A DNA stretch of 6,408 nt from CADEFQ01 sp035342635. Lineage in GTDB: Bacteria > Pseudomonadota > Gammaproteobacteria > Steroidobacterales > Steroidobacteraceae. The translations under genes and the position numbers were made by a program. This document shows positions 1-5,825 of the stretch, in pieces. How positions within the stretch are numbered: the first letter of the stretch is position 1; every line of letters begins with the position of its first letter. The stretch is taken from the NCBI GenBank assembly GCA_035342635.1, contig DAOQXO010000118.1, forward strand, positions 1 to 6,408. The letters run 5' to 3'. The notes beneath the pieces are model-generated. The model was not told where the DNA came from. It did no database searches and worked only from the letters and a program-made list of their open reading frames with translations.

Positions 1-159
1 TTCCTCTTCGACGTGCAAAACCACCGATCACGTCTGCGTCGTATCGGCGACGAGGACGTGCCGGTCTACGACATCCCCTACGAGGGTCACCATATCTGGG
101 GCGCCACGGCCGGCATGCTGATGACGCTCTACCAGCTCGTCACCGGCGGGTCGCGGTGA
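1..159 (+). CDS. Nudix hydrolase, probable CoA pyrophosphatase (C-terminal 52 codons only)
   Basis: The window opens in frame inside this gene, and only the last 52 codons before the TGA at 157-159 are present. The tail contains YEGHHIWGATAGMLMTLYQL (fragment residues 27-46). A C-terminal IWGATAxxL segment is typical of the Nudix coenzyme A pyrophosphatase group (YeaB/NudL, NUDT7/8-like). Members of that group hydrolyse CoA or acyl-CoA to phosphopantetheine and 3',5'-ADP. The catalytic Nudix box GX5EX7REUXEEXGU lies upstream of the window and cannot be checked, so the assignment rests on the tail alone. The stop overlaps the mazG start by 4 nt (GTGA), which suggests one operon of two nucleotide pyrophosphohydrolases. 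Another Nudix subfamily is possible. Confidence 0.65.
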   Translation, partial: FLFDVQNHRSRLRRIGDEDVPVYDIPYEGHHIWGATAGMLMTLYQLVTGGSR

Positions 160-953
160 GCGGCGGGAATGCAGCGGTGACCCGGCTGCTCGCCATCATG
201 GCGCAGTTGCGTGCGCCACAGGGCGGCTGCCCCTGGGATCGCGAGCAGAGCTTCGAGACGATTGCCCCCTACACGATCGAGGAAGCCTACGAGGTTGCCG
301 ACGCAATCGCGGGTGGCGATCCGGCGCGCCTGCGCAGCGAGCTCGGCGACCTGCTGTTCCAGGTCGTCTTTCACGCCCGCCTCGCCGAGGAGCGGGGCTG
401 GTTTTCGTTCGAGGACGTCGCGGTGGCGATCGCCGACAAGTTGACCAGCCGACATCCTCACGTGTTCGCGGACGCGCGGTTCGCGGACGCGAGCGAGCAG
501 TCCGCGGCCTGGGAGGCCGCGAAGGCGGCAGAGCGGCATGCGGCCGGCGAACGCGGCACACTCGCCGACGTGCCGCTCGCCTTGCCGGCGCTCTCGCGCG
601 CTGCCAAGCTCAGCAGGCGCGCGGCAAGTGTCGGCTTCGACTGGCCCGACGCGACGGGAGTACGCAACAAGGTGACCGAGGAACTCGGCGAGCTCGATGC
701 CGCGGTCGGCACGGAGGTCCCCGCCCGCCAGGCGGAGGAGCTTGGCGACCTGCTGTTTGCCATCGTGAACTGGGCCAGGCACCTCAAGATAGATCCGGAG
801 AGCGCCCTGCGGTCGGCCAATGCGAAGTTCGAGACCCGTTTTGCGCGGATGGAGGCGCTCGCGGAGGCAGCCGGGGAGCCGCTGGCCGGGCTCGATGCCG
901 CCGCCTGGGACCGCCTGTGGGTCGCCGCGAAGCGGGACGTGAAGGCGCCGTGA
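156..953 (+). CDS. mazG: MazG, nucleoside triphosphate pyrophosphohydrolase
   Basis: This 265-residue protein has the usual length and two-domain layout of full MazG. It hydrolyses (d)NTPs to the monophosphate plus pyrophosphate in the cytosol, clearing aberrant nucleotides; in E. coli it is also tied to (p)ppGpp and stress survival. The N-terminal domain has CPWD (25-28), the metal-binding EEAYE (42-46) and ELGD (62-65), followed by RHPHVF (99-104). The C-terminal domain repeats the pattern: EELGE (175-179), EELGD (194-198) and the NAKFETRF signature (222-229). In E. coli the C-terminal domain carries the NTPase activity, and its acidic residues are intact here. The start is GTG at 156, overlapping the stop of the Nudix gene by 4 nt, so translational coupling is likely; the next in-frame ATG (codon 15) would discard family-conserved sequence. 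No relA or mazEF gene is adjacent, unlike in E. coli. Confidence 0.96.
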   Translation: MSGGNAAVTRLLAIMAQLRAPQGGCPWDREQSFETIAPYTIEEAYEVADAIAGGDPARLRSELGDLLFQVVFHARLAEERGWFSFEDVAVAIADKLTSRHPHVFADARFADASEQSAAWEAAKAAERHAAGERGTLADVPLALPALSRAAKLSRRAASVGFDWPDATGVRNKVTEELGELDAAVGTEVPARQAEELGDLLFAIVNWARHLKIDPESALRSANAKFETRFARMEALAEAAGEPLAGLDAAAWDRLWVAAKRDVKAP

Positions 954-964
954 AGCGCGCTTCA
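951..964. repeat. 14-bp perfect palindrome over the mazG stop codon
   Basis: TGAAGCGCGCTTCA is its own reverse complement. It starts at the mazG stop codon (TGA 951-953) and ends inside the first half-site of the TTCAG direct repeat. It has no T-tract and no unpaired loop, so it is a poor terminator candidate. It could be a dimeric protein site or chance; the symmetry is certain, the function unknown. Confidence 0.4.
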
Positions 965-993
965 GGACCGGTTCAGTTGCGCACCCCTAAGCT
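961..993 (+). promoter_or_regulatory. Candidate OmpR-family operator (TTCAG-N6-TTCAG) and -10 for the pepSY-phoP-phoQ operon
   Basis: Two identical TTCAG half-sites lie at 961-965 and 972-976, exactly 11 bp apart, which is one helical turn. Tandem half-sites at this spacing are the standard binding geometry of OmpR/PhoP-family regulators, and the sequence resembles the CTTAA-N6-CTTAA type of site used by PmrA/QseB/BqsR-like regulators. A weak -10 (TAAGCT, 988-993, matching T1, A2 and T6 of the consensus) begins 11 nt after the second half-site. No good -35 is visible. This fits an activator-dependent promoter in which the regulator site stands in for the -35. The location, in the 86-nt gap between mazG and the first gene of the operon, suggests autoregulation. 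The repeat is seen; the regulator identity and promoter activity are inferred. Confidence 0.55.
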
Positions 994-1039
994 TGCGGGC
1001 GACCGTGGCGCTTCGCAGGGACGAACAGACTGGCCGGTG

Positions 1040-1351
1040 ATGAGACATTTTCTGCTTTCGCTCGTATTCGCGCTCGGCGCCGCACTGGTCTCCACCGGAG
1101 CGCTGGCCGACCCTGACCGCCACCAGGGCAAGCAGCGCGGTGACCGGGCCCGCCAGCAGCAGCCGGCCGCCCCCGGCATGTCGCTCGATGCCGCAGTCAG
1201 GCAGGCCGAGCGCAAGTACCAGGCGCGCGTGATCCGCGCCGAAACCCGTAGCTCCCAGGACGGGCGCGTCGTGCATGTCCTGCGCCTGCTGTCGGAGGAC
1301 GGTCGCGTCTGGACCGTGAAGATCGACGCAGCGAGCGGCGCGGAGAGTTAG
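1040..1351 (+). CDS. Small exported PepSY-domain protein, first gene of the two-component operon
   Basis: This is a 103-residue protein. Residues 1-23 form a clear signal peptide: MRH start, hydrophobic core LLSLVFALGAALVST, then ALA before the predicted cut at A23/D24. A short basic, Gln-rich linker follows (about 28-45). The mature part is a single PepSY unit (about 48-101), recognisable from SLDAAVRQAERKY followed by the strand pattern GRVVHVLRLLSEDGRVWTVK and ending in DAASGA. PepSY domains are exported or membrane-associated modules, proposed to inhibit peptidases or modulate partner proteins. The ATG at 1040 was chosen because it gives the signal peptide directly; an in-frame ATG at 917 would overlap mazG and add 41 residues unlike any export signal. 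The ribosome binding site is weak. The stop lies 7 nt before the response-regulator start, so the genes are co-transcribed. A plausible role is tuning the kinase in the periplasm. Confidence 0.85.
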   Translation: MRHFLLSLVFALGAALVSTGALADPDRHQGKQRGDRARQQQPAAPGMSLDAAVRQAERKYQARVIRAETRSSQDGRVVHVLRLLSEDGRVWTVKIDAASGAES

Positions 1352-1358
1352 GCACCCG

Positions 1359-2042
<684 letters not shown>

Positions 2043-2047
2043 AGGCC

Positions 2048-3400
2048 ATGCCCTCGCTGCGGCGGCGCCTGATCGTCTCGTTGTCGGTATCACTGGTACT
2101 GTTCTTCGGCGTCACGATCGTCGCGCTCGACGCGGTGTTCCGCTCGCTCGCCGACCGCTCGCTCGATGAGCTGCTCGACGCGCAGACCGTGGCACTCATT
2201 GCCGCCACCGAGATGACTCCCGAGGGCGTCACCGTCACGCGGCTCGCCGATCCGCGCCTCACCACACCGGGTTCCGGACTCTATGCGGCGATCGACGACG
2301 GCCGCAGGGGCTGGAGATCGCCGTCCAGCATCGGCGCGCAAGTGGACTTCGGGTCGCCGCTCGCGTCGGGCGAGCGGCGCACCGTGCGCGCGCCCGGGCC
2401 GGAAGGCGGACCGGTCGCCGTACGTAGTCGCGGCATTGCCTGGCGCGACGACGATGGCGACACCTACGCGCTCACCTTCAGCGTCGCGACCACGCTCGAA
2501 CCCTACGCGCAGCAGCTGCAACGCGTGCGCACGCAGATGTTCGGCTGGTTCGCGGCACTCGCGATACTGCTGCTCGCAACCCTTGCGGTACTGCTGCGCC
2601 GGTCGCTGGCCCCGGTGCAGCAGCTCGAACAGGAAATCCGCGGCATCGAGACCGGTGCGCGCGAGGCGCTCTCCACCCGCTGGCCGCGCGAACTCGATGG
2701 CGTGGCGACCAACCTCAATGCGCTGCTGGCCGCGGAGCGCGGGCGCATCGTCCGCTATCGCAACACGCTCGGCAACCTTGCCCACAATCTCAAGACACCG
2801 CTCGCGGTGATGCGCGCAAGCCTGCATGGCGCGACCTCCGTGGAGGAACTGCGCGCGCCGTTCGAGCGCGAGATCGATCGCATGAGCGGCATCGTCGAGC
2901 ACCAGTTGCGCCGGGCCGCGCCCGGCGGCGGGGCCACCGTAGGCCAGGCCGCCATCGAGGTGCGCCCGGTGGTGGCGGACTTGCGCGCGGCGCTGCTGCG
3001 CGCGCATTCCCACAAGGACTTCTCGATCGAGAATGCGGTCCCGGAGGCCGTCCGGTTCGTCGGCGACCGGTATGACCTCGGCGAGCTGCTCGGCAACGTG
3101 ATGGACAATGCCTGCAAGTGGTGCCAATCGCGCGTGCGCGTCTCCGCAACGGTCGAGCCGCAGTCCCCGACGCGCACGCGCCTGCGCATCGTGGTCGAGG
3201 ACGACGGCCCCGGCATTCCCGACTCCGAACTCGGCCGCGTCCTCGAGCGCGGGCAGCGCGCCGACGAGGCGACTCCGGGCCACGGTCTGGGCCTCGCCAT
3301 GGTGCGCGATGCAGTCGGACAATACGGTGGCGAACTGCGGCTTGCGCGTTCGGCAGCGCTCGGCGGGGCGCGCATCGAGCTCGAACTGCCGGGCCGTTGA
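2048..3400 (+). CDS. phoQ: PhoQ-like sensor histidine kinase
   Basis: This 450-residue inner-membrane kinase is the partner of the upstream regulator. Order of parts: TM1 (about 8-30), periplasmic sensor (about 31-163), TM2 (about 164-184), HAMP-type linker (about 185-236), dimerisation helix with phosphorylated H246 in LAHNLKTPLAV, N-box NVMDNACKW (350-358, key N354), G1 box DDGPGIP (385-391) and G2 GHGLGL (411-416). The residue after the histidine is Asn instead of the usual Glu/Asp; E. coli PhoQ is also atypical there (Ser). The linker pattern (NLNALLAAER, YRNTL) and the DNACKW N-box are characteristic of PhoQ. The sensor lacks the long acidic run used by enteric PhoQ for Mg2+; only RDDDGD (133-138) is acidic. 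The ATG lies 5 nt after the regulator stop with a very close AGG, so translation is probably coupled. Confidence 0.92.
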   Translation: MPSLRRRLIVSLSVSLVLFFGVTIVALDAVFRSLADRSLDELLDAQTVALIAATEMTPEGVTVTRLADPRLTTPGSGLYAAIDDGRRGWRSPSSIGAQVDFGSPLASGERRTVRAPGPEGGPVAVRSRGIAWRDDDGDTYALTFSVATTLEPYAQQLQRVRTQMFGWFAALAILLLATLAVLLRRSLAPVQQLEQEIRGIETGAREALSTRWPRELDGVATNLNALLAAERGRIVRYRNTLGNLAHNLKTPLAVMRASLHGATSVEELRAPFEREIDRMSGIVEHQLRRAAPGGGATVGQAAIEVRPVVADLRAALLRAHSHKDFSIENAVPEAVRFVGDRYDLGELLGNVMDNACKWCQSRVRVSATVEPQSPTRTRLRIVVEDDGPGIPDSELGRVLERGQRADEATPGHGLGLAMVRDAVGQYGGELRLARSAALGGARIELELPGR

Positions 3401-3428
3401 CCGCCGTTACCGCGCCGCCGCGCGTGCA

Positions 3429-3452
3429 CCCATGGCATCATTCGAGCATGGG
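3429..3452 (+). repeat. Inverted repeat enclosing the YebC-family start codon
   Basis: CCCATG (3429-3434) and CATGGG (3447-3452) are perfect inverted arms separated by 12 nt. The right arm contains the ATG at 3448-3450. In RNA this could form a 6-bp stem that hides the start codon, while the upstream sequence offers no strong Shine-Dalgarno. A second ATG lies in the left arm (3432) but in another reading frame. The symmetry is plain; regulatory meaning is speculative and a 6-bp stem can arise by chance. Confidence 0.3.
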
Positions 3453-4170
3453 AAGAATCTTCGAAGTCCGCAAACACACGATGTTCGCGCGCTGGAACCG
3501 CATGGCCAAGCAGTTCGCGCGCATCGCCAAAGACATCACCATGGCCACCAAGGCCGGCGGTCCCGACCCCGGCGCGAACCCCACCCTGCGGCGCGTGATC
3601 CAGAATGCGCGCGCGGTCAACATGCCGAAGGACAAGATCGATGCGGCCATCAAGCGGGCGGCCGGCAAGGACGCAGCGAACTACGAGCAGGTGATCTACG
3701 AGGGCTACGCCCCGCACGGCGTGGCCGTGCTGGTCGAAACCGCCACCGACAACCCGACCCGAACCGTGGCGCACGTGCGCAGCATCTTCGCCAAGGGCGG
3801 CGGCAATCTCGCGACCAGCGGCAGCGTGGCGTACATGTTCCGGCGCATGGGCGTCTTTCGCCTGAAGCCCGACGGCATCGACCAGGACGATCTCGAGCTG
3901 TACCTGATCGACCACGGCCTCGATGAAATGGGCGAGGGCACCGGGGAGGCGGGCGAGACGCAGATCGTGATCCGCTGCGCCTTCGCCGATTTCGGCCGGG
4001 TCCAGGAAGCGCTCGAGGCACGTGGGCTCGTGCCGCTGTCCGCCGAGCAGGAGTACGTGTGCTCGGTGCCCGTCGAACTGCCGGAGGCGCAGGCCAGCGA
4101 AGTGCTCGAACTCGTCAACAGCCTCGAGCAGGACGACGACGTACAGCGGGTGTTTCACACCCTCGCGTAG
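3448..4170 (+). CDS. yebC: YebC/TACO1-family protein (translation factor, formerly called a transcriptional regulator)
   Basis: This is a 240-residue protein of normal family length. Family signatures visible are GGPDPGANPTLRRVIQNAR (37-55), NMPKDKIDAAIKRA (58-71), YEGYAP (84-89), TDNPTRT (100-106), GNLATSGSVAYMF (119-131) and the C-terminal DDVQRVFHTLA (230-240). Proteins of this family were annotated as DNA-binding regulators (PmpR), while recent work on bacterial YebC and mitochondrial TACO1 points to relief of ribosome stalling, notably at proline runs. The N-terminus (MGRIFEVRKHTMFARWNRMA) differs from the usual AGHSKWANIKHRK form, so this is a divergent subgroup and possibly not the E. 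coli yebC ortholog. The ATG at 3448 is chosen because MGR-basic is the conserved family start; the upstream in-frame sequence lies inside the kinase gene. It begins 47 nt after that gene, with no terminator between them, and ends 23 nt from the convergent dehydrogenase. Confidence 0.93.
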   Translation: MGRIFEVRKHTMFARWNRMAKQFARIAKDITMATKAGGPDPGANPTLRRVIQNARAVNMPKDKIDAAIKRAAGKDAANYEQVIYEGYAPHGVAVLVETATDNPTRTVAHVRSIFAKGGGNLATSGSVAYMFRRMGVFRLKPDGIDQDDLELYLIDHGLDEMGEGTGEAGETQIVIRCAFADFGRVQEALEARGLVPLSAEQEYVCSVPVELPEAQASEVLELVNSLEQDDDVQRVFHTLA

Positions 4171-4193
4171 GGCGTGTCCGGGCGCCCGCCGCG

Positions 4194-5702
4194 TCAGCCA
4201 ACGTCGAAGCGGATGCCCTGCGCGAGCGGCAGCGCCCGCGACGCGTTGATCGTGTTGGTCTGGCGGCGCATGTACGCCTTCCACGAGTCGGATCCGGACT
4301 CGCGCCCGCCACCGGTGTCTTTCTCGCCGCCGAACGCACCGCCGATTTCCGCGCCGGAGGTGCCGATATTGACGTTCGCGATGCCGCAATCGCTGCCGAG
4401 AGCTGACAGGAAGCGTTCGGCATGCTGCAGGCTGTCGGTGAAGATCGCCGACGAGAGGCCGTGGGCGGCGCTGTTCTGCAGCGCGATTGCCTCGTCGAGC
4501 GACTCGCAGGGAATCAGGTACAGGATCGGCGCGAAGGTCTCGTGCTGCACGATCGGCCAGTCGTTGCGCGCACGCACGATCGCCGGCGCCACATAGTTGC
4601 CGGGACGCTCGAGCACTTCGCCGCCGCACAGCAGTTCACCACCGGCCGCCTTCGCGGCCGCAACCGCCTTGCGGAATTGCTCGACTGCGCCTGCATCGAT
4701 CAGCGGACCCATCAGGATGTCCGGCTCCAGCGGGTCCCCGATGCGCACCTGCCTGTAGGCTGAAAGCAGGCGCCGCTCGAGCTCCTCCATGCGTGAGCGA
4801 TGCACGATCACACGCCGCGTGCTGGTGCAGCGCTGGCCCGCCGTGCCGATCGCGCCGAACACGATCGACGGGACCGCGAGCGAGAGGTCGGCGAATTCAT
4901 CGACGATGACCGCGTTGTTGCCACCGAGCTCGAGCAGCGACTTGCCGAGACGCGCGGCCACGCGTTCGCCGACCTTGCGACCCACTGTGGTCGAGCCGGT
5001 GAAGGAGATCAGCGCCACCCTGCGATCGTCCACGAAGCGTGTCGCAAGTTCGGTGCCGGCATCGATGAACAGCTGGAAGATGGCCGGCAGCCCCTCGGCC
5101 GCCACGACCTCGTCACAGATCTTCTGTACAGCGAGCGCGGTGAGCGGGGTCTTCGGCGAGGGCTTCCACACGGTGGCATTGCCGCAGATCGCGGCGAGGC
5201 ACGCATTCCACGCCCACACCGCCACCGGGAAATTGAATGCCGAGATCACGCCCACGACCCCGAGCGGATGCCACTGCTCGTACATGCGATGCTCGGCGCG
5301 CTCGGAGTGCATGGTGTAGCCGTAGAGCATGCGCGACTGGCCGACTGCGAAATCGGCGATGTCGATCATCTCCTGCACTTCGCCCAGGCCCTCGGCGCGG
5401 ATCTTGCCGTTCTCGAGCGTCACGAGCGCGCCCAGGTCGTCTTTGTGCCTGCGCAGCGCCTCGCCGAGCAGGCGCACGGCCTCGCCGCGCTTCGGTGCAG
5501 GCACGGCGCGCCAGGCCGCGGCGGCATCGACCGCACGCGCCATGACACGCTCGTACTCGGCATCGGACGCCCCACGCGCGCGCGCGAGCAGTGCGCCCGT
5601 AGCCGGATTCGTGACCTCGATCTGCGCGCCGCCGCCGGATTCGAGTGTCGCGCCGGTGAGCCCGAGTCGCGTAAGCAGGGCCTTGATATCCTTGTCGTTC
5701 AT
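4194..5702 (-). CDS. amaB: ALDH7/antiquitin-family aldehyde dehydrogenase, probable L-piperideine-6-carboxylate dehydrogenase
   Basis: This is a 502-residue cytosolic NAD(P)-dependent aldehyde dehydrogenase. Catalytic residues are in place: N157 in FNFP, general base E258 in LLELGGNN, nucleophile C292 in GTAGQRCTS, the nucleotide-binding FTGSTTVG (234-241) and E388 in HETFAP. The subfamily is set by ENGKI (97-101), EGLGEVQEMIDIADFAVG (104-121) and MYEQWHPLGVVGVISAFNFP (140-159), which closely follow human antiquitin. Bacterial members oxidise alpha-aminoadipate semialdehyde (piperideine-6-carboxylate) to alpha-aminoadipate in lysine degradation. No other lysine-catabolic gene is nearby, so the substrate is inferred. 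The start at 5702 gives the family N-terminus (MNDKDIKALLTRLGL) with GGGAG 10 nt upstream (5713-5717). An in-frame ATG at 5735 preceded by AAGGA would add 11 residues (MPPAQAGSCPP) and is less likely. It is convergent with the YebC gene and divergent from the DAHP synthase. Confidence 0.92.
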   Translation of the reverse strand: MNDKDIKALLTRLGLTGATLESGGGAQIEVTNPATGALLARARGASDAEYERVMARAVDAAAAWRAVPAPKRGEAVRLLGEALRRHKDDLGALVTLENGKIRAEGLGEVQEMIDIADFAVGQSRMLYGYTMHSERAEHRMYEQWHPLGVVGVISAFNFPVAVWAWNACLAAICGNATVWKPSPKTPLTALAVQKICDEVVAAEGLPAIFQLFIDAGTELATRFVDDRRVALISFTGSTTVGRKVGERVAARLGKSLLELGGNNAVIVDEFADLSLAVPSIVFGAIGTAGQRCTSTRRVIVHRSRMEELERRLLSAYRQVRIGDPLEPDILMGPLIDAGAVEQFRKAVAAAKAAGGELLCGGEVLERPGNYVAPAIVRARNDWPIVQHETFAPILYLIPCESLDEAIALQNSAAHGLSSAIFTDSLQHAERFLSALGSDCGIANVNIGTSGAEIGGAFGGEKDTGGGRESGSDSWKAYMRRQTNTINASRALPLAQGIRFDVG

Positions 5703-5725
5703 TGGCGGGCAGCTCCCGGCTTGCG

Positions 5726-5744
5726 CCGGCGGCATTCCGGCGGC
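5726..5744. repeat. Short direct repeat CCGGCGGC-N3-CCGGCGGC in the dehydrogenase leader
   Basis: The 8-mer CCGGCGGC occurs at 5726-5733 and 5737-5744, 11 bp apart. An overlapping inverted pair, GCCGG (5725-5729) and CCGGC (5737-5741), could form a small hairpin in the dehydrogenase mRNA leader. An 11-bp period fits tandem regulator half-sites, but GC-only repeats are common in such DNA. Confidence 0.25.
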
Positions 5745-5810
5745 TTTCCTTACTGGAGGCCGCGCATTCTGCCCGTCCATCTGCCAGACCGCCACAGTTG
5801 CGCCTTCAGG

Positions 5811-5819
5811 TGTAATATT
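5811..5819 (+). promoter_or_regulatory. Candidate -10 for the DAHP synthase, probably giving a leaderless mRNA
   Basis: TGTAATATT can be read as the hexamer TAATAT (5813-5818) or as an extended -10, TG-n-AATATT. Either reading matches four of six consensus positions. The ATG at 5826 begins 6-7 nt downstream, where transcription would normally start, so the mRNA would have little or no 5' leader. The only purine-rich sequence before the ATG is GGACGG, directly abutting it and too close to serve as a Shine-Dalgarno site. No strong -35 is seen. Confidence 0.5.
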
Positions 5820-5825
5820 GGACGG

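Larger units (their letters stand above)
5703..5825. promoter_or_regulatory. Divergent intergenic region between the dehydrogenase and DAHP synthase genes
   Basis: These 123 bp must hold the promoters of both flanking divergent genes. The only AT-rich island is at 5811-5819. On the minus strand, near the dehydrogenase, GGGAG (5713-5717) and AAGGA (5747-5751) are possible ribosome binding sites for alternative starts. The AATATT core at 5814-5819 is palindromic and could also act as a -10 for the minus strand, giving a leader of roughly 100 nt. No operator or riboswitch is recognised, and no classic -35 is evident on either strand. Confidence 0.5.

Noticed and set aside
917..1039. Upstream ATG extending the PepSY protein by 41 residues
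   Set aside because: It overlaps the mazG end, would bury the signal peptide inside the protein, and spans the candidate operator and promoter.
2090..3322. 410-codon minus-strand open frame antisense to the kinase
   Set aside because: It mirrors the codon structure of the kinase gene and shows no family pattern; the sense protein has every kinase motif.
3397..3402. TTGACC at the end of the kinase gene as a -35 for the YebC-family gene
   Set aside because: No -10-like hexamer occurs 15-19 nt downstream; the sequence there is GC-only.
3118..3447. 110-codon in-frame upstream extension of the YebC-family gene
   Set aside because: It lies inside the kinase coding region, is Arg/Pro-rich, and the family always begins at the MGR-type N-terminus found at 3448.
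4171..4193. GC palindrome CGGGCGCCCG between the convergent genes as a bidirectional terminator
   Set aside because: The palindrome leaves no loop, the usable stem is only about 3 bp, and there is no T-tract on either strand.
2755..4629. 624-codon minus-strand open frame spanning the kinase, YebC gene and end of the dehydrogenase
   Set aside because: Low-complexity Arg/Ala/Pro-rich translation, no domain, and it overlaps three genes with clear family signatures in other frames.
5805..5809. TTCAG near the DAHP synthase promoter as another response-regulator site
   Set aside because: It is a single half-site with no matching copy 11 bp away, so it is likely chance.
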